Source: Uranotaenia lowii (Eukaryota > Arthropoda > Insecta > Diptera > Culicidae). Taken from it: a stretch of DNA of 64,000 bases. This document shows, in pieces, positions 34,841-46,760 of this stretch; within the stretch, counting starts at the first letter, position 1, and the number at the start of each line of letters is the position of its first letter. The DNA is taken from positions 368,757,160 to 368,821,159 of the forward strand of contig NC_073692.1 in NCBI RefSeq assembly GCF_029784155.1, read 5' to 3'. The position numbers and the translations under genes were made by a program. A model generated the notes under the pieces. It had not been told where the DNA came from. It saw nothing but the letters and a program-made list of their open reading frames with translations, and made no database searches.

Positions 34841-36845
34841 AGATTTCAATTTATATTTAAAAATTGAAGAATTGGAACAAGAATTAATAATAATTCGATA
34901 CTTTCGAACCACGATTCAGAAAAATAATTAAATATTCAGTTTTAATTTCATAGCAATTATTAACAAACACTTTTCTCAAAAAACTGTTTTGAAATTGTTA
35001 AAAAATGAGAATCATTAATGTTTTGGTGAGGGTCTTATGCTGATATGAAAATTCCCAGTAAAAATATTGTGCATAATTTGTGTGTTTCATTTTCATTTGT
35101 GAAATGGCATTTATATCGGAAAATTCTTTAAAGAATTCTTAAAGTTATAATTTTTAAACTACCAATTGTAAAAATTACGAAAATAATCTTTTTATTAAGA
35201 CTTTTTCGCAGTGAATATCTAAGATTCGCAAATTGTTTTATAAAAGGATATCATAATATAAGAATATTATGAAAATTTGTCAAAAATTTTCACTATTTTT
35301 GTCTGATTTTAAATTTTTCAAATTACAAACCTACAACTATACAAACCTACAAAATACAAGTCTTATTTGCAACTGTTAACAATCAACCTTCCCCCAATCT
35401 CTTCCCCTCTGTTTCTCAAAATAAACGTTTTTTCGTCAGATATTTACGATCCTTCTTATTGATTGATTTTTGAACATTTGGAAAATCACATCTGGAAATA
35501 TTTTTCTGAAATTTTCCTAGATGATGACCACGAAAAATGTATGTCAAATTGACACTCCTGGAACTGTAACGGGTAAAAATTTCAAGGACGGATGAGGGTT
35601 AAGGAATCAACTTCTATATATGTCGTTTGAAAATGTATTTTAATTTTTTTTTAGAAAGCTGAAAATCGGTCATATTTAGCATCCTGAACTCGAAGCTTTT
35701 GTCAGTATTTAGGTTTCAAATCTAGTTTTGATGATATGTATTTATTAGTTTAAAAGATAATCAGATCTGAATGAAATCAATCATTGATAGCTGATAAACC
35801 AATAAAACAACATGAAAGACAAAAACTGGTTTTGAGTTTATTTTCCTCCATTCAATCATGAAATAATATTTTGCCAAACTTTAGAGGAAAAATTGATTTA
35901 AAAAGTTAAATTATACAATTTTTAAAAATTCGAAAAGATCACTACAAGTATTTCTGAAATTACTGAATTTCATAAATTTAATTTTATTTAACAAATTTGT
36001 TGAAGACTGAAAATCAATTTTACTTCTCTTTTAATAATATCCTAAATCTAATTTGGTTTCAAATTATTTAAAAAAAATCTTATTTCACAGAGTAAGGGAA
36101 AAACCTTTCTTTTCTTTTTTCGCAGAAGTCAAAATTTCAAGTGGGCTTCTGAAAAGTTTATCATTGTTTATTTTTTAATTTAAATTTTTTTAACGTTATA
36201 CATTTTTGTCAGAAAAAAACTGATTTTTTTTTAATTATGTCTGTCTACCTATTTTCACATTTAAAAAACAAAAATTTAAAAAAAAAGTTAACAATTATGA
36301 TTTGAATTGAGGAAACCCAAATTAACCGAAAATAAGCTCTTTAATTATGTGAACGAAAACTACAGGAAAATACCAAGGTTTTGTGGCATTACAGGAAGTG
36401 TTCCATTCTGGGGGAAAGAATTCTGAGAAATAGTCCATACTAGGAAGGAAAATTCTGGAAAATGGTTCATTGGGAGAAAAAAATTGGGAAATGGTCCATT
36501 TTGGGGAAAACAATTCAGATAAATGATGCATTCTGGTTAAAAAAAATTCTGGGGGTTGATTTCGGGTATTTGTCAATCTGGAGAAAAATCATTCTGGGTA
36601 AATGTTTTTAGGCTTTTTTGGATACAATCAATTTTCGTAATCTAATTCAATAGTTTACGGCTTTTTATTTGCCTCGCATGTGAAATTAGTTCTGAAATCT
36701 CTGATCTAAAATGTCCAAGACGATCGCTTATTTTTATTCGGAAATCTGAGATTGTCTTAATAAAATAATTATCAATCGAACCACCGACAGATGGAAATAA
36801 GTGTTTTAATTCTTAGTTCTGAAACTTGATGTTTTTTTTTTCAAT
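34841..36845. other. AT-rich gene-free spacer
   Basis: No supported gene. 36390-36600 loosely repeats a unit of about 30 bp of the form TTCTGGGAAATGGTCCATT (36410, 36450, 36485, 36520), a short decayed tandem repeat that produces the ORF at 36322-36576. Confidence 0.45.
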
Positions 36846-37221
36846 ATCAAAAGAGACTGGGCAAAAATTTATGAAACTTGGTTTTCCGGTGCACACGGAT
36901 GAGCAATATACGGTTCGAAAGACCTTGACGAAACCAAAAAAAAAGTTACTGTGAGGTCAAGAAAATGTACCGTGGGTTAAAAAAGTTATGGATTGAAGAA
37001 GTTGTATTATTTCGAAGAATAGAGTGGCAAAAGCGCTAGCTAAACATTTTTGTCGCTCTTTTTTTAGAAATGATACAACTTCTTAAATCTATAACTTTTT
37101 TCTCCCACGGTAGATTTTCTTGACCTCACAGTAACTTTTACTTGTCTTGTCAAGATCTTTTGAACCGTATATTGCTCATTCGTGTACATCCGAAAACCAA
37201 ATTGCCTATTCTCCTTTTGAT
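36846..37221. mobile_element. 376 bp foldback MITE
   Basis: The two halves are inverted copies almost to the centre. The outer tips are ATCAAAAG (36846) and CTTTTGAT (ending 37221). Matching inner blocks include GAGCAATATACGGTTC, GTTACTGTGAGGTCAAGAAA and AGAAGTTGTAT. The loop near 37040 is very short. It has no ORF and the target duplication is not clear. Confidence 0.75.
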
Positions 37222-37795
37222 TGTATATTTTTAATTTAGGTGTAGATTAGTAAATTTTTAGTCTGGAATTGAAATCTTACTGTTGATAGATTGATAAATT
37301 TAGTAGGATTGTCTGAATTGTGAACTCAAGTTTTGATTCTTAAGTTTATCTTTAAGTTTTTAGGCAAGATTTAGATTTTTGAGTCAATAATTTCAGTAGT
37401 ATTATGTGGAAAATTTGAAATTTAACGTTCAAAGTGCATTCCAAGCTTGAACCCTTAAGAAGGTCACTATGAAACTGAAGGAATGGTTATTTATCTGAAA
37501 TGTATTGTTGACTCTAAGAAACTATAAATAAGAATATGTTTATTTATTTTAAGAATGAATTTTTGTAAGCAGGGAACACTGACAATTTTGCAAGATTTTT
37601 TTTAACTGGTTATATAAGATTAACTTATTTAACTTTTCAAGCATAACTCTTGATGTTATCGTCTTTGATGAACACAAAAATGTCTTTTTTAGAAAAGTTA
37701 CCGAAGTACAAGGGGGCAACCTGAAATAAAACTCTAATCATTTGTTATTTCTCTTAAAAATCAATTTCAATATCATCTATTCAATATCAAATATT

Positions 37796-38014
37796 GGGGC
37801 TTATTCTGCGACGCGAGTGACGTGACTCACGAAATTTCATATCGTTTTGCTGGCTTAAATAGCCTCTCTAGTCTCGAAATTTTCGTTCGTATGAGCTGCT
37901 ATTGGTCTTCAGAACTCATCGGTACACAAATTTCTTTGCTAAAGCATTTTCAAGAGTCAGGACGAAGAAGTGAAATTTCGTAAGTCACGTCACTCGCGTC
38001 GCAGAATAAGCCCC
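37796..38014. mobile_element. 219 bp MITE with about 44 bp TIRs
   Basis: GGGGCTTATTCTGCGACGCG at the left (continuing AGTGACGTGACTCACGAAATTTCA) is mirrored at the right end with one difference. ATT flanks both ends (37793-37795 and 38015-38017), a possible 3 bp target duplication. GGG-type ends and a short duplication suggest a PIF/Harbinger or ISL2EU-like MITE; this is an inference. Confidence 0.83.
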
Positions 38015-38017
38015 ATT

Positions 38018-40043
38018 ATTCAAGTATTTTTAGTTATAATATTTAATTATTGTTTTGGCAACCTGATGTCCTTCTAAATCTATTGTATTGTTTCATTTTA
38101 TATCCTTGCGAAAGTGGATTAATCATATAGCTGAATAGAATGACATTTGTTATTACAATGATTTCAAAAACCTGGGTAGGGAAGAATGCCACCTAGTGGT
38201 AAATTCCTGGCAAAAAAAATCAAAAACCTGATTTTTTTTATGAAAACTACTGTGAATTTAGAAGTTAGTTTGTGAAGCACTTAGAATTTTAATTCTGTTT
38301 CTTCTGTTTCTGTTTTCCAATGGTTTATTATTTAATTCTAATGTTGATAATCCAAATAATGTTGGTAATGAAAGAGCATTACGAAATTTACACGAAAACG
38401 GAAACTAAATTCGTGACATCGCAGCTTCAATGTTAAAACATATCATTCTCAAAAGTCACAAGTGAATGTCAGACCTTTGAGACTTTTGCAAACAAAAACA
38501 GAAGTTTGACAAGGGGCAACCTTCAAAAAAAAAATTATGCACAGCACAGCGAGACAGAGAGGCTGTATGTCGGTGACTGACATCAAAGGTTCAAAAATAA
38601 TTATACTTCATGGGTCAACCGAGACCCAAATTCAGCAACCGTTTAACATGAACAGAATCCCCCTCACACCGGCTCAGCTCAATCATCGAATGGAGTTAGT
38701 AGCTAGGCACCGAATCTATCACAAATCAGCATTAAAGCTTCTGTAGGTCACTGGCACTAAAGCCGAAGCGTGCACCTACTATACCTACTAGGCTCTGCAT
38801 GTGGGTGACTTCGAGTCATGGCGTTTTTTTTCTCTCCGATCAACATTTCTGCAAACCCCCATCAACAACAACAATGGCTCGATTCATAAACATCATCACG
38901 TCAGGCGGTCTCTGAACTCTACTCACCGATTGTAGGTACATGTCGCACGTCATGTCGATTATTCCGAATAGCAGAGAGAGAGAGAGATATAGAAAATAAT
39001 AGAAAACCAGTAATTACCTTTCCACTTCCACGGGGGCTCCTCTGTCCACCCCCATAAGAAGAGTGGAGACCCGAAGCTGATGCTGCTACTGGGTGATTCG
39101 ATCAAAGTGCGAGTCCGGATGAATCACACGCTGCATGGATGTCCATCGGTGATTTTCCCCCTGCTGTGACGGGCATCTCAAACGTTGTGCAGGTTGTTAA
39201 TCGATTTTTGGAATAACATCAGATCATTTAGATGTTGTTTGCCTTCTTCAGTGCTGAAGAACTCATACACATCTACCCTAACATTTCAGAACTTCGAGAA
39301 ACAAAAGACACACTAAAAACAATATTAGAAAATTGAATATTCACAATATTCTAAAAAGTTTTATAGGCTGCAAAAGCTTGAAAACTACTAAATAAATCAA
39401 CTACTAACACTTTTTTTTTAATTATTGAAAAAAGATAAAAAAGACGTTAAAAGGCTGAAAATAAACTAATAAAAACTATTAACAGCTTGAAAATGTTTTC
39501 ACAAATTTCTGCTTATATTTATGCTTATTCCACATACACAGCCAGATCTTGTCAGCATCCCGGTGAGTATTTAAATACTCATGTTTACTTGGTCGGGTAT
39601 ACTGTTCGAAATTTATCAATAGAATATTTAAGGTAAGCTTACCTCAAAAAGTGTTTACTTTTTAAATTTTAAATTCTCTGTACATTCATTTTGGATCATC
39701 GACCATGGTTATAACGCCATAACTCGCTTTAGAGCTCTGAATGAAATCTTTTGAAATTTCATCCCTTCTGAAAGATTTCAGTATTTTATATCACAATTCA
39801 TGAAATGAAATCCACAATAGGAAAATTGGAACATCTCACCCGAATATCTAATCTTTTTTTCAGCCAAAATTTTGTTGCGCGATCAGCAGTAGTTCAACTT
39901 TCCAGAGACTTTATTCTTCTTGGCTTGAATCACTGTTTTTTTTCGTTTTCAGTGGTTACTGGAGCAATTTTTTCATGTCCAACACTTCCGGTAATATGCT
40001 GGCGTTTTTGTTAAAAGTAGTTTTACGATTTTACGCTTTAAAA
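38018..40043. other. Gene-free spacer, complex part and decayed repeat part
   Basis: 38540-39250 is of relatively high complexity with no domain-bearing ORF. 39290-39500 is A-rich with words such as AAAAGAC and GGCTGAAAAT that recall the 9 bp minisatellite at 23 kb. 39508-39600 is a copy of a repeat also present at 46373-46445. Confidence 0.45.
39508..39600 (+). repeat. Dispersed repeat, copy 1
   Basis: CTGCTTATATTTATGCTTAT then CCACATACACAGCCAGATCT and TGTCAGC, followed by TACTCATGTTTACTTGGTCGGG, resembles 46373-46445. In both places the upstream flank is decayed AAGACTGAAAA-like sequence. The nature of the element is unknown. Confidence 0.6.
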
Positions 40044-40051
40044 GTTTTGAT
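40044..40051. repeat. 8 bp target duplication (left)
   Basis: GTTTTGAT is repeated exactly at 41084-41091 across the hAT-type MITE. Confidence 0.85.
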
Positions 40052-41083
40052 TAGAGATGTACCGAATAGTGGTATTCGGCCGTTTGCCGTTAAATATTGA
40101 CCTTTTCAACTATTCGACCAAACCAATATTCGGCCGAATATTCTATTGAGTTTTTTATGAAAAAAAAAAAACAAGAGTGATTATTTCAATTTTCTTCTAT
40201 ATCTTCCATTAACCCCTCGTGTTTTGAGTTGATTTTTTTCAACCAGGAAAGACATCAGATGACTTGTCGCTTCTAGGGCGTTTATTAACTAGGAGATTGA
40301 GTTCCTGTGAAATCATGTCGAAATAGGTGCCAAGCAATTTGAAATTGCTTATTTGATAAAGAATTAGATGAAGATCGAATTTGAGTAAGATATTTTCAAA
40401 ATAGTTGTTAAAATCAACGTATCCACGTAGTTGGGAAATTTAGGACGATTTTTGAAAAAATAAATTAAAAAAAGGCAATTCTGAACGAAATCCAGTCTTT
40501 ATTCTTAAACATACAAAAAGAAAAAGAACGAAAAAACTTGAAATTTAAAGTTTTCATTGAATCACAACAGCAGTGTAAAAATCGTATTGAAGGTTTAAAT
40601 AAAAATTTATGTTCAAATTTGTTTTTGAATATAAAATCTTAAAAAAATTCAAAGAGAAATTTTTTTCATTCAATTTTGCAAATAATCTGAATAAAACCGG
40701 GCAAAATCCGGAAAATTTAAAACAATATCTGGGCATCTCGGCCAGATTTAACTTATCTTGAATTCTTTATATAAATCTAAGCCTGGATATATCAAGAAAA
40801 TCAGGAATAAAGGTAAAGTATAAAGCTATACTTGTCAGCATTCTCCTGTACGATCTACACCCCTAAGATGTTTTGCTGAACCATAAGTTTTTGAAGATTG
40901 TGTAAAACTTTAAACATTACCTTAGGATATTTCATAAATTATCAAATATTATTTGAAAAATTTGACAAGTCTGTTATTGTATATTTAAAAGCGAATATTT
41001 AGCTCAACTATTCGGTGAGCCGAATGTTCGGCTTAACTGTTTTTTGACGATATTCGGCCGGCCGAATATTCGGTACATCTCTA
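40052..41083. mobile_element. hAT-type MITE (TAGAGATGTACCG ends)
   Basis: It starts TAGAGATGTACCGAATA and ends in TATTCGGTACATCTCTA, a 17 bp perfect inverted match. Further subterminal TTCGGCCG and TATTCGG words lie on both sides. It is flanked by the exact 8 bp duplication GTTTTGAT. There is no transposase in the 1032 bp. A degraded cluster of CCGGGCAA motifs (about 40690-40745), like the small element at 5921, lies within it. Confidence 0.85.
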
Positions 41084-41109
41084 GTTTTGATGTTAGAAAA
41101 TCTTGAAGA

Positions 41110-42480
41110 GCGTAGAAACTACTCTCCTTAAAGAAAAATCTCACAAATTACTGTATCAAAACTGAATAAGTGGCATAAAAAATTAGAAAAGTTTGGAAAA
41201 AGACTACAAAACATACAATAAATGACGGGAAAAACAATGTCAAAAGTCGGAAAAGTACTTAAAAAGACTGGAAAAAGTATGCAAAATGCTAAACAAGGAC
41301 TAAGAGAAAGACTAAAAAGATTGATAAAGAAGGAAAAACTCATCAAAAAGTGTTAACTGGACTGGAAAATGAGAAATTAAACAAAGCTTAAACCGAAGTA
41401 AAACAAAGTCTGACTTTTTTCAAACCACTGAACTGAAAAATACAAAAGTTAGAGAAAAGACTGAAGAAGAACCACAAAAAACATAAAAATAAACTGAAAA
41501 AGATTTTAAAATACTGAAAACATACTGAAAAATTCAAATTAAACAAGGCTATCAGAGAAATCTGAAAAAGAAGGCCAAGCGACTGAAAAAGGACTAAAAT
41601 AATCATGAAAAAAAATTAAACAAAACCGAAACGAGACAAAAAAGATTGAAAAATACTGCGAGCAAGACTATGGAAAGACTGACAAAATCCTCCAAAATCA
41701 GCTGAAGTGCGTATGATAAATTACTAAAAAACTATCAAAACAGGGTGTACAAAAAATATTGAAAACGTCTGAAAAAAAGCTAAAAAACAATTTAAATGGG
41801 AACGAAAAAAGTGACAAGTTTTGAAAAAGAAACAAATTTCAAAAAAGGTAGTGAAAGACAACGCCAATCCCAAAAAAACCAAAAATCAACTGGAAAAATC
41901 CTAAAATACGGCTAAGGGGCAAAAGCAACTGAAAAAAGCTTAACAAAAGACTGAAATAAACTGAACGAAATTGAACCAACACTTGCAAATACTTTTAAGA
42001 GACAATTAATGTGATAAAAGATAATTGAAGAAAGATTGAAAAAAGACTGGAAAAGGCGTACAATACTGAAAAAGAAATTCAGTTAACATAATTAAGGCTA
42101 ACAAAAAAAGAAAAAAACTAACTTTAGAAAATTAGAGTTAACATGAAAAGACTGAAAACTAACTGAAAAATAAAAAAAGACTTATAAATGAGAAAAAAAT
42201 GAAAACTACTGACTAAACACTGAAAAACAAAAAACAACTATTTAAAAAATGGGGTCTTACTGCTCCAAAGGGTTTAAAAAGACTTCAAAATTCAGTCTGC
42301 AAAGTCTGAAAAATGCCGAAAGAGAAATAAAAAAACAACTGCCAAACGACAGAAAAATTTCAAAAGCAGACAGATAAAAATTTAAGAAAATCACTAGACA
42401 GAGACAAATTTGGAAGAAGATCAAAAATTCTTAAAAAAGAATGAAATATGAACTGATAATAGTATGAAAAACCCGATTTA
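41110..42480 (+). repeat. Strongly decayed minisatellite, ACTGAAAAA-like
   Basis: Words such as GACTGAAAA, ACTGGAAAA and CTGAAAAAG recur every 8-20 bases but are separated by many substitutions and indels. The composition is A-rich on + throughout. It looks like an old, mutated form of the 9 bp array found intact at 23.3-24.4 kb. There is no gene. Confidence 0.65.
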
Positions 42481-42754
42481 ATACACTTATCAGTGGATTG
42501 GAGGCTTTCTTACAGAGTGTCAATTATCTTTGGAAATAAATGACACAATAATGGATTCCTTATTTCTGAATTATTTAATATTAATCTATAAAAAAGATTA
42601 TGATTAAAGAAAATCGATAGCAAAAATTACTAAACTCAATATAAAAAAAAAGGTGCCCAGTACGTTTTTTGGAGGATAAACGAACTTATATTCAACGAGT
42701 TCATTTATAATCCAAATAATTCAAACTGTTAAAGTTTGAGAGCCACATATCTCG

Positions 42755-43227
42755 ACGCTCACTAGTGGTCAAGGGGTTAACCTCCTAAACTCTCATGCTA
42801 GATGGCGTGGGATCAATTCTCTGCTGTTTTATGAAATTTTTGTCAAATTTTTGATCGCCTTTGTACTTAATTTAGCGATTGCTGGCTACTGCTGCTGAGC
42901 AAATGGCTACCTTTTTTGGAGCCAACGTGAGCATGATATGTTCTATGGAATAGAAAAATTTTAAACAATTTTGTTTTTTTTTTGTTTTGAGATAGGTCCT
43001 ACAAGAAAAAAAATCCAATTTTTTGATACTAAATTCATCAAAATCGTGAAACCTAGAATAGGAGTTAATGTGTTAAGAACGTTTTTATGGAACATACAAA
43101 TTCCCGGACATCATCGTAACTCGTCGAGCTGAGTCGATTGGTACCTATAAAGTGGGGTCTTGGACCCTTAATTAATGATATCCCCAACTGACCGTTCCCT
43201 ATGCCTTTCTGTAAGAAAGCCAAAAAA
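42755..43227 (+). mobile_element. tRNA-derived SINE, copy 1
   Basis: The 5' end has an A-box-like segment (ACTAGTGGTCAAGGGGTTAA) and a B-box-like segment (GGGATCAATTCTC near 42809). The body is shared almost word for word with the copy at 43377, including GGCTACTGCTGCTGAGCAAA and CGTAACTCGTCGAGCTGAGT. It ends in TTTCTGTAAGAAAGCCAAAA. Confidence 0.72.
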
Positions 43228-43376
43228 CATGTGGTATCGTTGCTTGTTCAAAACCACCATTAAGGAAATGCCATTTGCTGTGATGGGACCGACAAACAGA
43301 AAATCCGCCAAGACACCGGGATGAATTTATCTATCAAAATGCTTCAAGCTCTTTCAGTTTGAACATCGTTACTTTA

Positions 43377-43850
43377 AGCGTTCACTGGTGGTCTAGTGGT
43401 TAGCTCTCTGGTCTAACACGTTTCAGGGCGTGCGATCATATCTCTGCACTAGTTTGATGTTTTTTTGTCAAATTTTTGATCGCCTCGTGATTAATTTAGC
43501 GATTGCTGGCTACTGCTGCTGAGCAAATGGCTACCTTTTTTGGAGCCGACATAAGCAAGATATTTACTATGGAATAGACAAATTTTAAACAATTTTGTTT
43601 TTTTTTGGTTTTGAGCTACGACCTACAGGAAAAAAAATCCAATTTTTCGATACTAATTTCATTAAAATCGTGAAACCTAGAATAGGAGTTAATGTGTTAA
43701 GAACGTTTTTATCGAACATACAAATAAACGGACATCATCGTAACTCGTCGAGCTGAGTCGATTGGTACCTATAAAGTGGGGTCTTGGTCCCTTAATTAAT
43801 GATATCCCCAACTGACCGTTCCCTATGCCTTTCTGTAAGAAAGCCAAAAA
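43377..43850 (+). mobile_element. tRNA-derived SINE, copy 2
   Basis: Same family and orientation as the copy 150 bp upstream. The A-box-like segment is TGGTCTAGTGGTTAGC near 43389 and the B-box-like segment is GCGATCATATCTC near 43432. The 3' part (ATTGGTACCTATAAAGTGGG, then TTTCTGTAAGAAAGCC) is nearly identical to copy 1. Confidence 0.72.
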
Positions 43851-44089
43851 GATTTGTAAAATTTACCTGAAATTAAATGTTTTATGAAAGTTCACACTTA
43901 TGATTCTGAACTTATTTAGATTAACACTTTAAAATATAATTTTTGTATGAAATTATGAAAAAACAACAATTTCTAAGCTTCCAAATGAACCCTTCAGATC
44001 TGTAATACGATGTTAGATGATAATGATATAAATGAGATAAATTTGCATGTTTTTAAAATAATGATTCCAAACTTTTGGCCAAAACATCA

Positions 44090-44397
44090 TACTAAGGGGT
44101 GATCCCAAATTATTGTACATACATTCTTAAATTTTTGCACAAACAATTTTTATTGGGTTTTGAGAAGTAAAGAACAAGGATTCTAATGCAACTCAAATTT
44201 TGAAATTTGGTCCACCCTATCCCGAGATGAAGTACAAAACCAAAACATAATATCTGGGCAAAATACCTCCGAAATAGCTATTGCTCATTATCTCAGAGAT
44301 CAGAAGATTTGCAATATGTCCTAAGACGGCTTAGATATGAACGATAAAAATTTGGATGTGTTTTAGCGGGTGATCCCAAACTTTTGGCCGGCAGTGT
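44090..44397. mobile_element. Tc1/mariner-type end abutting a Helitron
   Basis: GGGGTGATCCCAAATTATT (44096) and GCGGGTGATCCCAAACTTTT followed by GGCCGGCAGTG (ending about 44396) are subterminal and terminal motifs of a type seen in mosquito Tc1/mariner elements, followed by TA. The TA is the first base pair of the truncated Helitron start (TATAAAAATG), so the element seems to have landed in the TATATA of the Helitron 5' end. The other end was not identified. Confidence 0.4.
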
Positions 44398-44399
44398 AT

Positions 44400-46322
44400 A
44401 AAAATGTATTTCTGTCTGTCTGTTTGTCTGTCTGTTCCTTATAGACTCGAAAACTACTGAACCGATTTACGTGAAACTTGGTAGATGGGGGTATTGAAGG
44501 CCGGGGAAAGTTCCTATAATAGTTTGGATCCCTCGGTACCCCTAGAAGGGGAGGGGGTCCCTCAAATAAATGTAATAAGTTTTCATAACTCGAGAACCAA
44601 TCATGCAAATGGAACCAAATTCGGCATGAGAGTGTATTTTAGTACGAGGAATGTTTTTATGATTGTTTGGTATACCTACCTTCTTCCAATGGGGATATAG
44701 GATGCGGGGAGGGGGGCTCCCATACAATTTTTCGCACAATTCGAGAAGTAATCAAGCAAACGGAACCAAATTTGGCATGCGAGAATATATGAGTAGAAAA
44801 AATATTTTAAAGTTGGTTTGAGACTCCTTCTCCTTTCCAGCGTGGAGATAGAAAAGACGGAGGGGTAGCCTCTCATTTAATTTTTTTTGCAAAATTCAAG
44901 AACTAATCAAACAAATGGAACCGAATTTAACATGAGTGGTTATTTGAGTTCGGGAAAGGTTTCTATGATTATTTGGGATTTAGGACCCGCTTCAATTGGG
45001 GAGATACAAAGCGGGGAGGGGGTCTTCCATATAATTTAATGCATTATTCGATAACTTATCATGCAAATGAATCCAAATATCACATAGAAAGGAATAAGGC
45101 TACGAGTCAAGTTTCTACGATGTTTGAGACCCATCTGTCCTTCCACTGGGGGGATAAGAAAAGGGGAGGGGTCGAGAACTTATCGAATAAAAAAAACCAA
45201 ATTTATCTTGGATGTATATTTGAGTACGAGAAATGTTTTTTTTATGTTCGAGACCCTTTCCTCTCTCCAACGGGAAGAGGAAGAAAGGGATGTTGTCATA
45301 AAATATTTTTGGATTACACGAGAACTTATTATTAAACTAGTATAGCAGAGGGTATTTTAGTAGAATTTATTTTCTATGGTTGTTTAAGGCTTCTTCTTCC
45401 TTTCATTGATTCCATAGGGAAAGGGAAAGGGAGCTTCCATGCAATTTTTTTAATAACTCGAGTGCTAATCTAGCAGATGGTCAAAAATAGGGAAGAGTAT
45501 TTAAATACAAGAAATATTTCTAAGATTATTTGATTCCCCTTACGGAATAGAAAAAAGAAGAGAGATGTCATACCTACATATATGTTTTGATGAATTCAAG
45601 AGCTCATCAAATAAATTCAACCAAATTTTACAAGGGAGAGAATAAGGGTACGAGAAATGATTCTATGGTTATTAAAAAAACGCTTTTCGCCTTCCAACGG
45701 AAGCTAAGAGAGGAGAAAAGCAGTTCCGCACAAGTTTTTGTATAATTTGAGAACTTATCCAACAAATGGAACCAAACTTGAAAGAAATAGTATTAGAGAA
45801 CGAATATTTTCTCTTTTTTTTTAAATGAGAGATTCGAAACAGTAAAGAGCCGGGAATGGGGGAGGTTTTATAGCATAGATTTTTAATCTTTTTAAGCTGA
45901 AGAAACCATATTTTACATGAAATGTTTTTTTTTTTAGATTTCAGACCTCTCCTTCTTCCAGCGGAAAAAGGAAAGTAAGTATAGCTCGAAAACTTATCCA
46001 AGCAAATGGAGCCATATGTTAAATTTGATGTTATTTGATTACAAAAAATATTGTTCTAGCAGTTCGTGGACCCTTTCCACATTGCAGAGGAGAAAGGAAA
46101 ATAAACACGAGATCCTCATATCAAATTAAAAACCATTCTTGAAAAACATTTTCAAATCCAGTTAAAAAAACATCTCGGATAATCTAATCTTCTTTGTATC
46201 CCAATGAAAATGTGATATGAAAGCTCTCATTTCACAAAATCGAAAATTTATTTGTAATAAAATTATTTTTACGCAATTTATTGATTTTTAGAAGGTGTAG
46301 CAAAGCACACCGGGTCAGCTAG
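44400..46322 (+). mobile_element. Helitron family A, copy 2
   Basis: It begins within the TATAAAAATG(A/T)ATTTCTGTCTG start of family A (first bases lost to the neighbouring element) and ends CTAG at 46319-46322 after the hairpin GGTGT-AGCAAAGC-ACACC and GGGTCAG. The interior carries the same internal repeat as the 26376 copy, regular up to about 45300 and decayed afterwards. There is no transposition gene. Confidence 0.8.
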
Positions 46323-46372
46323 TGTTCAATAAAAACTCATAGACTCTAAACCTAAAAATAAGACTGAAAAGA

Positions 46373-46445
46373 ACTGCTTATGCTTATGATACTACATACA
46401 CAGCCCGATCTTGTCAATTTTACTACTCATTTTAGTTTGGCCGGG
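46373..46445 (+). repeat. Dispersed repeat, copy 2
   Basis: ACTGCTTATGCTTATGATAC then ACAGCCCGATCTTGTC and TTTGGCCGGG matches 39508-39600 in order. It also follows an AAGACTGAAAAG-like segment. Confidence 0.6.
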
Positions 46446-46639
46446 CCCACTGTGCAGTATTGACGCACAGGGAACACAGGGAGGATACGTTTACATGACT
46501 ATAACCAAGATTGTAACGTTGGGAACATATTCGGGTCGCAATGGAGGTATGGAAAAATTTCATGAACGAATTTTGAAAACCGACCATATAAATACATCTT
46601 TCAAGGATATGATGGCTAGCCTCACCAACCCATAGAAAG

Positions 46640-46760
46640 AGTAATATATTTATTTATTTTATTTTTATTTATTTACATAGTATTCCGTCTCACGACATAA
46701 CTTGACGAACATAGTTCCTAAAATCGAGATCGAATTTCGGTCACGACATACATATATTTT
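46640..46760 (-). mobile_element. Non-LTR retrotransposon 3' end
   Basis: On the minus strand the segment reads CGTCAAGTTATGTCGTGAGACGGAATAC and ends in TGTAAATAAATAAAAAT, a 3' untranslated tail with AAAT-type repeats like that of the element at 32539. No coding part is left, so this is an extreme 5' truncation. Confidence 0.5.

Noticed and set aside
46411..46635. 74-codon ORF with a signal-peptide-like N terminus
   Set aside because: It lies in repeat-derived sequence next to a dispersed repeat and a LINE 3' end; the hydrophobic start is explained by T-rich DNA.
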